This document shows, piece by piece, positions 1 to 6,385 of a DNA stretch of 10,315 nt. Within the stretch, counting starts at the first letter, position 1. The number at the start of each line of letters is the position of its first letter. The position numbers and the translations under genes are program-made. Location of the stretch: positions 1 through 10,315 of the forward strand of contig JACQEH010000269.1 of assembly GCA_016200675.1 (NCBI GenBank), written 5' to 3'. Source of the DNA: Chloroflexota bacterium. GTDB taxonomy: Bacteria; Chloroflexota; Limnocylindria; Limnocylindrales; CSP1-4. The notes beneath the pieces are model-generated. The model was not told the DNA's origin and ran no database searches. It was given only the letters and a program-made list of their open reading frames with translations.

Positions 1-1
1 C

Positions 2-292
2 CCGTCGGCTCGCGAGTGGCCCTTCGGGATCAAGCGCGACCCCGTACCCGTATCCCGGCTCCTGATCGTACGAACAACACGAGCGACCCGGGAGGCCGCC
101 GCCATCGCCCGGGAGGCCGCCGCCATCGCCCGGCAGGTCCTGGCCACGTCGATGCCGGCGGATCCACGCCTCGCGATCGAGGCGCTGACCGACACGGTTG
201 CGTGGCCCGGCCCGTCACTGATCTGGGCCCGCCAGCGCCGCGACGGCAGCATCAGCCTCGTGGCCGAGCCCAGCGCCCGGTCGCGCCGATGA
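2..292 (+). CDS. C-terminal part of an unrecognised protein (5' end outside window)
   Basis: A frame open from the left edge to a TGA at 290-292 encodes about 96 residues. It has no clear in-window start, so the gene begins upstream. Codon choice supports coding: third positions are mostly G or C from about base 80 onward. The tail holds an Ala-rich helical stretch (two REAAAIA copies), then a plausible folded end with LAIEALTDTVAWPGPSLIWA and a charged, Arg-rich C-terminus. I do not recognise the family. It is co-directional with leuC and ends 67 bp before it. The first 25 or so codons use more A/T-ending codons (CCC GTA, CGT-type, ACA ACA CGA), so the coding call is weaker there. It could be noncoding, but the other two frames on this strand look worse near the end. 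Confidence 0.5.
   Translation, partial: PSAREWPFGIKRDPVPVSRLLIVRTTRATREAAAIAREAAAIARQVLATSMPADPRLAIEALTDTVAWPGPSLIWARQRRDGSISLVAEPSARSRR
89..130 (+). repeat. 21-bp perfect tandem duplication (two copies)
   Basis: Positions 89-109 and 110-130 are identical 21-bp units. In the frame that ends at 292 each encodes REAAAIA, so the duplication keeps frame and would lengthen an amphipathic Ala/Arg helix by two turns. Exact identity at the DNA level points to a recent slippage event. Confidence 0.85.
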
Positions 293-306
293 CAGCGCCG
301 GAGAGC

Positions 307-321
307 ATCGAGAGCATCGAT
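307..321. promoter_or_regulatory. Dyad ATCGA-N5-TCGAT upstream of leuC (possible operator)
   Basis: The arms ATCGA (307-311) and TCGAT (317-321) form a perfect inverted repeat with a 5-base centre. They lie inside two direct copies of GAGAGCATC (301-309 and 310-318) and are flanked by CCGGA (298-302) and TCCGG (321-325). The dyad sits about 39-53 bases before the leuC start codon, where an activator or repressor could act. That it binds a protein is inference; no known operator consensus is recognised. Confidence 0.3.
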
Positions 322-344
322 CCGGCCGTCCCGGGAACGCGTGC

Positions 345-350
345 TAGCCT
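345..350 (+). promoter_or_regulatory. Possible leuC -10 element (extended TGC-TAGCCT)
   Basis: TAGCCT, preceded by TGC at 342-344, ends nine bases before the leuC ATG. There is no Shine-Dalgarno between them, so transcription would begin at or very near the start codon. No convincing -35 hexamer is visible about 17 bases upstream. The call is weak and rests on the same pattern seen before 4599. Confidence 0.3.
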
Positions 351-359
351 TTCGACCCC

Positions 360-1802
360 ATGGAGCAGCGGCCCCGCACCCTCGTCGAGAAGATCTGGGA
401 CGACCACGTCGTCGTCGCGGATGAGGGCGCGCCGAGCGTGCTTGCCGTGGACCTGCACCTCGTCCACGAGGTCACCAGTCCTCAGGCGTTCACGGGGCTC
501 CGGCAGCGAGGCCTCAAAGTTCGCCACCCCGAGCGGACCGTTGCGACGGCCGACCATAGCGTCCCGACGACGCCGCGCGGCCTCCCCTTCCTCGACCCGC
601 TGGCCGCCGCCCAGGTCCAGCAGCTCGACACCAACTGCCGCGAGTTCGGCATCCCGCTCCACGGCATCGGGGACCCGAGCCAGGGGATCGTCCACGTCAT
701 CGGACCGCAGCTGGGCCTGACCCAGCCGGGCATGACGATCGTCTGCGGTGACTCCCACACGAGCACCCACGGCGCGTTCGGGGCGCTGGCGTTCGGGATC
801 GGGACCTCAGAGGTGGAGATGGTGCTGGCGACCCAGACGCTTCTTCAGCGCAAGCCGAAGACGTACGAGGTCCGGGTCGACGGACGGCTGACGGCGGGGG
901 TCAGCGCCAAGGACATCATCCTCGCCCTGATCGCCCGGATCGGGATCGGCGGCGGGACCGGTCACGTCTTCGAGTATCGCGGCGAGGCCATCCGGGCCCT
1001 GACGATGGAACAGCGGATGACCATCTGCAACATGAGCATCGAGGGCGGCGCCCGGGCCGGCCTCATCGCTCCGGACGACACGACCTTCGAGTACCTCCAC
1101 GGGCGGACCCACGCGCCGCACGGCCCGGCGTGGGACCTCGCGGTCGAGACCTGGCGCCGGCTCCCGACCGACGATTGGGCCGCGTTCGACCGGTCGATCG
1201 CCATCGACGCCTCGGCCCTCGAGCCGATGGTCACCTATGGGACCAACCCGGGCATGGGCATCCCGATCACGAGCCGCGTCCCGGATCCCGCCGCGGCCTC
1301 GGACCCCGCCCATGGCCGCGCCCTCGAGAAGGCCCTCGCCTATATGGACCTGACGCCGGGCCAGGCGATCCTCGGCCAGCCGGTCGACGTCGTCTTCATC
1401 GGCAGCTGCACCAATGGCCGGATCAGCGACCTGCGCCTCGCCGCCGCGGCGCTGAAGGACCGCCACGTCGCCCCGAACGTCCGGATGATGATCGTGCCCG
1501 GCTCCGACGAGGTGAAACGGGAGGCGGAGCGCGAGGGACTCCACGAGATCTTCCGGGCCGCCGGGGCCGAGTGGCGGGAGGCCGGCTGCTCCATGTGCAT
1601 CGCCATGAACGGCGATCAGCTCGCGCCCGGGCAGTACGCCGTCAGCACCAGCAACCGCAACTTCGAGGGCCGCCAGGGCAAGGGCGGCCGGACCTTCCTC
1701 GCCAGCCCCCTCACCGCCGCGGCGAGCGCGGTAGCGGGCATGGTCGCGGACCCGCGGCTGCTCCCGGGCATCGAGGCCGTCGCCGGGATCGGGGGCCGCT
1801 GA
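360..1802 (+). CDS. leuC: 3-isopropylmalate dehydratase, large subunit (LeuC)
   Basis: LeuC is the [4Fe-4S] subunit of isopropylmalate isomerase. With LeuD it converts 2-isopropylmalate to 3-isopropylmalate in leucine synthesis, in the cytoplasm. The 480-residue protein is of the long bacterial type (E. coli LeuC is 466). The N-terminus (RTLVEKIWDDHVV) aligns with known LeuC starts, supporting the ATG at 360. The family signature VICGDSHTSTHGAFGALAFG is present, as are the cluster ligands: Cys350 in FIGSCTNGR, and Cys410 and Cys413 in GCSMCIAMN. The substrate-binding stretch STSNRNFEGRQG follows. leuD begins three bases after the stop, so the two are co-transcribed and probably translationally coupled. 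No leader peptide or T-box leader fits in the 67-bp upstream gap. No family residue I looked for is missing. Confidence 0.97.
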   Translation: MEQRPRTLVEKIWDDHVVVADEGAPSVLAVDLHLVHEVTSPQAFTGLRQRGLKVRHPERTVATADHSVPTTPRGLPFLDPLAAAQVQQLDTNCREFGIPLHGIGDPSQGIVHVIGPQLGLTQPGMTIVCGDSHTSTHGAFGALAFGIGTSEVEMVLATQTLLQRKPKTYEVRVDGRLTAGVSAKDIILALIARIGIGGGTGHVFEYRGEAIRALTMEQRMTICNMSIEGGARAGLIAPDDTTFEYLHGRTHAPHGPAWDLAVETWRRLPTDDWAAFDRSIAIDASALEPMVTYGTNPGMGIPITSRVPDPAAASDPAHGRALEKALAYMDLTPGQAILGQPVDVVFIGSCTNGRISDLRLAAAALKDRHVAPNVRMMIVPGSDEVKREAEREGLHEIFRAAGAEWREAGCSMCIAMNGDQLAPGQYAVSTSNRNFEGRQGKGGRTFLASPLTAAASAVAGMVADPRLLPGIEAVAGIGGR

Positions 1803-1805
1803 CCC

Positions 1806-2438
1806 GTGCCGGAGCCGTACCGCAACTTCGCCTCGAAGGTCGTCCCGCTGCCGGCCGAGAACGTGGACACCGACCAGGTCGTGCCGGCGCGCTATCTGAA
1901 AATCACCGACAAGGCCGGGCTGGCCGACGTCCTCTTCCGCGACTGGCGCTTCGAGGAGGACGGCTCGCTCAAGGACCCACCCTTCGTCCTCGACCGACCC
2001 GGCATGAAGGGGCGGGCCATCCTCCTCGTCGGTGACAACTTCGGGACCGGCTCATCGCGCGAGCACGCGCCGTGGGCTCTCGAGGCCTGGGGCGTCCGCG
2101 CGGTCATCTCGACCGGCTTCGCCGACATCTTTCGCAACAACGCCCTGAAGAACGGCGTCCTGCCGATCGCGATCGATCCGATCACCCACGCCCGACTGTT
2201 CGAGCTCGTTGGGGCCGATCCCGACGCAGAGCTCCGGGTCGACCTCGCCGAGCAGGGCATCCTCCTGCCCGACGGCACGACGATCGACTTCGACGTCGAC
2301 CCCTTCGCCAAGCTCATGCTCCTGCGCGGGACCGACGAGATCGGCTACGTCCTGGACAAGCTGCCGGCGATCGAGGCCTGGGAGGCGACCCATCCGGCCC
2401 GCGTCGACACCCGCGAGGACGCGCCGGCGGCGTCGTGA
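1806..2438 (+). CDS. leuD: 3-isopropylmalate dehydratase, small subunit (LeuD)
   Basis: LeuD is the swivelling domain that completes the isopropylmalate isomerase active site with LeuC. The 210-residue length is normal for the bacterial small subunit. Diagnostic motifs are VDTDQVVPARYLK near the N-terminus, GDNFGTGSSREHAPWAL around residue 80, and FADIFRNNALKNGVLPI around residue 110. The start is a GTG three bases after the leuC stop. A GGGGG run at about 1791-1795 could act as a weak ribosome site, but coupling to leuC translation is more likely. The last 20 or so residues (Ala/Asp/Thr-rich) extend past the conserved fold. leuA and leuB are not in the window, so the leucine pathway genes are dispersed. 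Confidence 0.96.
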   Translation: MPEPYRNFASKVVPLPAENVDTDQVVPARYLKITDKAGLADVLFRDWRFEEDGSLKDPPFVLDRPGMKGRAILLVGDNFGTGSSREHAPWALEAWGVRAVISTGFADIFRNNALKNGVLPIAIDPITHARLFELVGADPDAELRVDLAEQGILLPDGTTIDFDVDPFAKLMLLRGTDEIGYVLDKLPAIEAWEATHPARVDTREDAPAAS

Positions 2439-2702
2439 TCGCCGCGCGTCCGTCGCGGGCCGGTGGCGGCTTCGCCGGCGGATCCGCCCCGACGGCAGGT
2501 CAGGCCGGCGCCGGCTCCGCGCTCGAGGCGGTCCCCGGCGGGTGCGGCTCGATCCGGGCGCGGCTGTCGTCGATCGCCGCGTCGACGCTGATCACCGATA
2601 CCCCAGTGGCGTAGTTCAATCCAGGGGCGTCGTTGAGCAGGACGACGAAGCAACGGGCTCTGCGTCATGGAACCAGGGCAGAAGGGCCGGCGTCCTCCGG
2701 CC
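2439..2702. other. 264-bp spacer between leuD and the lipoprotein gene; doubtful 59-codon ORF inside
   Basis: No recognisable gene is present. A GTG at 2435-2437 overlaps the leuD stop (GTGA) and opens a frame to a TAG at 2612-2614. The predicted 59 residues are Ala/Gly/Ser-rich, with no domain, signal or membrane segment, and GC-rich third positions are expected here even by chance. I do not call it a gene. Further on, a hairpin (CGTCGT 2628-2633 with ACGACG 2642-2647, 8-base loop) is not followed by a T-run, so it is not a typical intrinsic terminator. The lipoprotein promoter should lie in this spacer but no clear -35/-10 pair stands out. Confidence 0.4.
2685..2702 (+). promoter_or_regulatory. 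GC-only hairpin abutting the lipoprotein start codon
   Basis: GGCCGG (2685-2690) pairs perfectly with CCGGCC (2697-2702) across a 6-base loop. The stem ends on the base just before the ATG at 2703. If that ATG is the true start, the structure would occlude ribosome entry and could lower or condition translation. If translation starts at the in-frame ATG at 2667 instead, the hairpin lies in coding sequence. An AAGGG at 2682-2686 is too far upstream of 2703 to be a normal ribosome site. Confidence 0.4.
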
Positions 2703-3356
2703 ATGCAGCGACGCCTGGTCCTCCCGCTTGCGGCCCTCGTGCTTTCCGTCAGCACGGCGTCCTGTGGCGGCTTCCCCTTCACCGGGCTGGGCGGCGGCAT
2801 CGACATCTCGCCGCCGGATCTCGGCACCGGTCAGGGCGGCGGTGCCGGAGTGGTCGGCGGTGGCGGCGGCACGGGAACCGGCGGCGGCACGGGAACCGGC
2901 GGCGCGGGAACCGGCGGCGCGGGAACCGGCGGCGGCACGGGAACCGGCGGCGGCACGACGGCCCCGGGCGATCCGGTGGGACCGGGCGGCGGGGATCCGA
3001 TCACCGGCATGAAGCCGTCCATCGAGACGCCCGCTCCTGGCCAGCTCCAGCCGAGGCCGGTGCGCGTTTGGGCCATGACCCCCACCGTGAACGGCAATCA
3101 CGTGACGGTGCTGCTCGCGTGGTGGAGCGGTCCCGCCCCGTGCTCCGTCCTCGACTCCGTCCAGGTGGTTCGCAGCGACACGACGTTCACCATGACGCCG
3201 CTCGAGGGCGCCGACCCCTCGACGGGCGGCCAGGCGGCCTGCCCGGCGATCGCCATGCTTCGCGGCACGGTGGTGGACCTCGGGACGCTTGGCACCGGTA
3301 CCTACACCCTGGCCGTGCCCGGCGACCTCGCCCCGACGGAGATCACGGTTCGGTAG
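2703..3356 (+). CDS. Secreted lipoprotein with Gly/Thr-rich repeat linker
   Basis: A predicted 217-residue lipoprotein of unknown function. Residues 1-20 form a lipoprotein signal: MQRR, a hydrophobic core, then STAS-Cys21, which fits the relaxed lipobox although Thr at -3 is unusual. Residues about 40-100 are a flexible Gly/Thr/Pro linker with tandem GGGTGT and GGAGT units. Residues about 115-217 look like a compact beta-rich domain (VTVLLAWWSG, VDLGTLGTGTYTLAV) with two cysteines, Cys147 and Cys180, that could form a disulfide outside the membrane. An alternative ATG at 2667 would add 12 residues, but those codons (GAA, CCA, CGT, CCT among them) break the local codon bias, so I prefer 2703. 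The gene lies 50 bp upstream of the MarP-like protease on the same strand. No enzyme motif is seen. Confidence 0.75.
   Translation: MQRRLVLPLAALVLSVSTASCGGFPFTGLGGGIDISPPDLGTGQGGGAGVVGGGGGTGTGGGTGTGGAGTGGAGTGGGTGTGGGTTAPGDPVGPGGGDPITGMKPSIETPAPGQLQPRPVRVWAMTPTVNGNHVTVLLAWWSGPAPCSVLDSVQVVRSDTTFTMTPLEGADPSTGGQAACPAIAMLRGTVVDLGTLGTGTYTLAVPGDLAPTEITVR
2862..2960 (+). repeat. In-frame minisatellite of 18/15-bp units in the lipoprotein gene
   Basis: Units begin at 2862 (18 bp), 2880 (18), 2898 (15), 2913 (15) and 2928 (18), with a degenerate last unit at 2946-2960. The 18-bp units encode GGGTGT and the 15-bp units GGAGT, the latter differing by loss of three bases from a GGC/ACG run. Units of each class are identical at the DNA level, suggesting recent slippage or unequal exchange. 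All lengths are multiples of three, so copy changes alter linker length without a frameshift. Confidence 0.9.
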
Positions 3357-3390
3357 CTCCTGGCGTCTGCCCCCGTCGCTTCGAGACCTG

Positions 3391-3399
3391 TGCGACGAT
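3391..3399 (+). promoter_or_regulatory. Possible extended -10 (TGC-GACGAT) before the MarP-like gene
   Basis: TGCGACGAT ends seven bases before the GTG at 3407, and no Shine-Dalgarno lies between. GACGAT is a poor match to TANNNT, so this is weaker than the similar site before 4599. The gene may instead be read through from the lipoprotein gene 50 bp upstream. Confidence 0.2.
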
Positions 3400-3406
3400 C
3401 CGGTCA

Positions 3407-4582
3407 GTGAATCCGCTCGACGCGATCGCCATCGGCCTCCTCGTGATCGCGGTCATCCTCGGGACCCGCTCGGGAGCCCTCCCCCAGATCGGCGGCCTCG
3501 TCGGCGCCGGCGTCGGCGCGGTCCTCGCGGTGGCCGCCATCCCTACCCTCCTGCCGCACCTCGACTCGGTCGGCGCACCCCTCCGCGTGGGGGCGGTGCT
3601 CCTGGCCCTCCTCCTCTTCGTCGGCGGCGGCGAGATGCTCGGTGCCCGAGGCGGTCGGTCCGTCTCCCGGATGCTCGGATCCGGCATCCTGGGCGCCCTC
3701 GATCGCGTCGCCGGCGGCCTCGTCGGAGCCGGCCAGGCGGTCCTGATCGTGTGGCTCATGGGCGGCATCCTGGCCGCGGGCCTCCTGCCCGCGCTCGGCT
3801 CGGACGCGCGGACCTCGCTCGCGATCCGGGGCGTCGGCCTCGTCCTCCCGCCACCGACGGAGATCGTCCTCCAGATCGACAAGGCCCTCTACCAATCGGG
3901 CCTGCCCGGCATCATCCTGGGCATCGAGCGCCTGCCCGCCGATCCGGTCCAGCTCCCGACGGCGGCGGCGGCCCGGGCGCTCGGCAGCCTCGTCCTCAAT
4001 TCGGTGCCCCGCGTCGAGGCCGACACGTGTGCCTATCGCTCGACCGGGACCGGGATCGTGGTCAAGGCCGGGTACGTGGTGACGAATGCCCACGTCATCG
4101 CTGGGGCCCGCGCGATCCGGGTCTTCACGGCCCGGGGCGACCTGCCGGCCCGGGCGGTCTTCGTGGACCCAGACCTTGACGTCGCGCTCCTCCGCGTCAC
4201 CGGCCTCGATGCGGGCTTCCTCGTCTTCGCGACGAGCGACCCCCAGCGTGGCAGCAGCGGGGCCACGATCGGCTACCCGAACGGCGGATCGGCGGTCATC
4301 GGCCCGGCCGCGGTGACGGACACGTACCAGGCCCAGGGCCTCGACATCGAGGGCCGAGACCCGGTGACCCGCGAGATCGTCGAGCTCCAGGCGATCGTCG
4401 ATCCCGGCGACAGCGGGGGGCCGTTCGTGCTGACGAACGGGACCGTCGGCGGCCTCGTCTTCGCCGAGTCGCGGACGGACAAGTGGGTCGGCTACGCCCT
4501 CTCGCCGACCGCGGTCGCCGCAGCCATCGCGCCCGCCCTGACCCGGACCGCGGCGGTCCCGACGGGCTCGTGCCTCCACTGA
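3407..4582 (+). CDS. marP: MarP-like membrane serine protease (CvpA domain + trypsin-like domain)
   Basis: A 391-residue protein with the layout of Mycobacterium tuberculosis MarP (Rv3671c, 397 residues), a membrane-anchored extracytoplasmic protease linked to acid and oxidative stress tolerance. Four hydrophobic segments at about 3-20, 27-46, 60-78 and 104-127 form a CvpA/colicin V production-type domain. The protease domain follows from about 205. The triad is visible: His229 in TNAHVIAG, Asp258 in DLDVALL and Ser336 in DPGDSGGPF. Two cysteines, Cys208 and Cys389 (third from the end), match the positions of the MarP disulfide that stabilises the active fold; I see no others. The GTG start gives VNPLDAIAIG directly at the first membrane helix. 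Family and motifs are seen; a role in envelope stress is inferred from MarP. The symbol marks similarity, not proven orthology. Confidence 0.9.
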   Translation: MNPLDAIAIGLLVIAVILGTRSGALPQIGGLVGAGVGAVLAVAAIPTLLPHLDSVGAPLRVGAVLLALLLFVGGGEMLGARGGRSVSRMLGSGILGALDRVAGGLVGAGQAVLIVWLMGGILAAGLLPALGSDARTSLAIRGVGLVLPPPTEIVLQIDKALYQSGLPGIILGIERLPADPVQLPTAAAARALGSLVLNSVPRVEADTCAYRSTGTGIVVKAGYVVTNAHVIAGARAIRVFTARGDLPARAVFVDPDLDVALLRVTGLDAGFLVFATSDPQRGSSGATIGYPNGGSAVIGPAAVTDTYQAQGLDIEGRDPVTREIVELQAIVDPGDSGGPFVLTNGTVGGLVFAESRTDKWVGYALSPTAVAAAIAPALTRTAAVPTGSCLH

Positions 4583-4586
4583 GCGG

Positions 4587-4592
4587 TACCAT
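4587..4592 (+). promoter_or_regulatory. Probable -10 element (TACCAT) of a leaderless start
   Basis: TACCAT fits TANNNT and ends six bases before the GTG at 4599, so the first transcribed base would fall at or next to the start codon. There is no Shine-Dalgarno in the 16 bases between the previous stop (4582) and this start. No good -35 is seen. The spacing is typical of leaderless genes in high-GC Gram-positive bacteria and relatives. Confidence 0.45.
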
Positions 4593-4598
4593 CCGCCG

Positions 4599-6320
4599 GT
4601 GACGTCCCCTGCTCCTGCAGCCGCCGCCGTCGACTTCCGCGCCCTCGCCGAGGCCTTCTGGCAGGACTTCCTTCGGCACTCCCCGACCTTTGCCACGCGC
4701 ATCGGCGATCGCCGCTTCGACGACCGCCTGGAGGACATCTCGGGTCCCGCGCGCAATGCGCGCATCGCGTCCCTGCGGGCGACGATCGAGGCGGCGGTCG
4801 CGCTCGAGGGCGATGACCTTGGCCCGGTCGATCGGGTCTCGCGGTCGATGCTCATCGAGGAGGCGACGGGCCAGCTCCTCGCGCTCGAGACGCGCGTCGA
4901 CGAGTGGTCGGTCAACCCGATCGACGGTCCCCAGACATGGGTTGTCGACATCGTCGACGACCAGGCGATCGAGACCGTCGAGGACGGCCGGCGCCTGGTC
5001 GCGCGCGCACAGGCCGTCGGTGTCTACATGGACCAGGCGATCGACGCCCTTCGTCGCGGGATGGCCCGCGGCTGCGTCGCCTCGGTAACCCCCCTCGAAC
5101 GGGTCATCGAGGAGGTCCGCCTTCTCGTCGACGTGCCGGCCGAGTCGTGGCGGCTCGCGACGCCGGCAAGGCACGAGCATGCCGGCTGGGACGCGGGAGA
5201 CCTCGCCCGCTTCCGGACGGCGCTGGTCGACGCGATCGAGCGCATCGTGATCCCGGCCTTCGGGCGTTACCTGGACGTGCTGGAGCAGGAGATCCTGCCG
5301 GTGGCGCGGCCCTCGGATCGCGCCGGCCTCCTCCACGTCCCGGACGGCGAGGCGATCTACCGGGCCCTCGCTCGGAGCCACACGGGCCTGGACATCGAAC
5401 CGCGCACGATCCATGAGATCGGCCTTCGCGACATCGAGCGCATCGACGAGGCGTTTGAGGACCTGGGCGCCCGGGTCCTGGGCGTGCACGGCCTGGAGGC
5501 CACGCTCGCGGCCCTCCAGTCGAACCCGGCCTTCCGCTTCGGCGGCGCCGACGAGGTCTTCGAGACGGCGGCCCGCACCGTCGCCCGGGCCGAGGCCGCG
5601 GTGCCCGCCTGGTTCGGGCGCCTGCCCGCTGTCTCGTGCGAGGTGTGGCGAATCCCGGCCGAGTCGGCCGCCCACCAGACGCTCGCCTACTACGCCTGGC
5701 CGACCTTGGACGGGACGCGCCCGGGTCGCTACTACATCAACCTCCACGCCCCGGAGACACGCCCGCGCTACGAAGCGGAGGCGCTCGCCTTCCACGAGGC
5801 CGTCCCCGGGCACCATCTCCAGATGGCGCTGGCGGCCGAGCTGCGCAACCTTCCGACCTTCCAGCGGATGCTTGGCTCCAATGCGTTTGCCGAGGGCTGG
5901 GCCCTTTATGCCGAGCGCCTCGCCGACGAGATGGGGCTGTACTCCTCGGACATGGATCGCTTCGGGATCCTGTCGTTCGATGCCTGGCGGGCGAGCCGAC
6001 TCGTCGTCGACACGGGGCTCCACGCCATGGGCTGGACCCGCGACCAGGCGATCGCCTTCATGCGGGAGCACACCGCCCTCGACGACGGCAACATCGCCAA
6101 CGAGGTCGATCGCTACATCGCCTGGCCCGGCCAGGCCCTCGCCTACAAGCTCGGCCAGCTGGAGATCCTGCGCCTCCGGGCCCGGGCCGAGGCCGCGCTC
6201 GGCGACCGCTTCGACATCCGGGCATTCCACGATGCCGTGCTCGGTTCGGGGGCCGTGGGCCTCGCGACGCTGGCCGGGATCGTCGAGGACTGGATCGCGA
6301 GCGCCTCCCCGCGGGCCTGA
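4599..6320 (+). CDS. DUF885 family protein, predicted zinc metallopeptidase
   Basis: A 573-residue protein, full length for DUF885 (usually about 550-600). The family hallmark is seen at residues 399-406, HEAVPGHH, preceded by EALAF and followed by LQMALA. The second motif, EGWALYAERLADEMG, begins at Glu432; this glutamate is the likely third zinc ligand, as in gluzincin-type peptidases. A third conserved region near the C-terminus (DRYIAWPGQALAYKLGQLEI) is also typical. No signal peptide is evident: the N-terminus is Ala-rich but not hydrophobic enough, so a cytoplasmic protein is likely. DUF885 proteins are predicted peptidases with largely unproven substrates, so peptide degradation is inference. 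It starts 16 bp after the MarP-like gene and ends 65 bp before ilvD. The GTG start is supported by the -10-like TACCAT just upstream. Confidence 0.92.
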   Translation: MTSPAPAAAAVDFRALAEAFWQDFLRHSPTFATRIGDRRFDDRLEDISGPARNARIASLRATIEAAVALEGDDLGPVDRVSRSMLIEEATGQLLALETRVDEWSVNPIDGPQTWVVDIVDDQAIETVEDGRRLVARAQAVGVYMDQAIDALRRGMARGCVASVTPLERVIEEVRLLVDVPAESWRLATPARHEHAGWDAGDLARFRTALVDAIERIVIPAFGRYLDVLEQEILPVARPSDRAGLLHVPDGEAIYRALARSHTGLDIEPRTIHEIGLRDIERIDEAFEDLGARVLGVHGLEATLAALQSNPAFRFGGADEVFETAARTVARAEAAVPAWFGRLPAVSCEVWRIPAESAAHQTLAYYAWPTLDGTRPGRYYINLHAPETRPRYEAEALAFHEAVPGHHLQMALAAELRNLPTFQRMLGSNAFAEGWALYAERLADEMGLYSSDMDRFGILSFDAWRASRLVVDTGLHAMGWTRDQAIAFMREHTALDDGNIANEVDRYIAWPGQALAYKLGQLEILRLRARAEAALGDRFDIRAFHDAVLGSGAVGLATLAGIVEDWIASASPRA

Positions 6321-6346
6321 ACCAGCGTCGTCGTGGGAGCCGGTCC

Positions 6347-6381
6347 TACACTTGGAGGGCAGCCCACACCGAGCCGAGGAG
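6347..6381 (+). promoter_or_regulatory. ilvD promoter -10 (TACACT) and Shine-Dalgarno (GAGGAG)
   Basis: TACACT at 6347-6352 fits TANNNT and would start transcription near 6359. A strong GAGGAG at 6376-6381 lies four bases before the ilvD ATG. ilvD is thus the one gene here with a clear ribosome site and a conventional short leader of roughly 27 bases. No good -35 is visible. The 65-bp gap after the DUF885 gene leaves room for this promoter, so ilvD may be transcribed separately. Confidence 0.45.
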
Positions 6382-6385
6382 TCCG

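Noticed and set aside
293..359. Leucine attenuator, T-box or riboswitch ahead of leuC
   Set aside because: Only 67 bases are available, with no Leu-rich leader peptide, no terminator hairpin with T-run and no T-box motif.
2608..2630. tRNA-like stretch GTAGTTCAATCC in the leuD-lipoprotein spacer
   Set aside because: It resembles D-arm or T-arm consensus, but I could not build acceptor, anticodon or T stems around it in either direction.
2628..2647. Hairpin CGTCGT/ACGACG as a leuD terminator
   Set aside because: The stem is only 6 bp with an 8-base loop and no following T-run, about 190 bases after the leuD stop.
2862..2960. Regular repeats suggestive of a CRISPR array
   Set aside because: Units of 15-18 bp abut with no unique spacers and lie in frame inside a lipoprotein gene.
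3404..6230. Long open frames on the minus strand opposite the MarP-like and DUF885 genes
   Set aside because: Their products are Arg/Asp/Gly-rich without domains, and plus-strand frames hold clear catalytic motifs. Such shadows are expected at this GC content.
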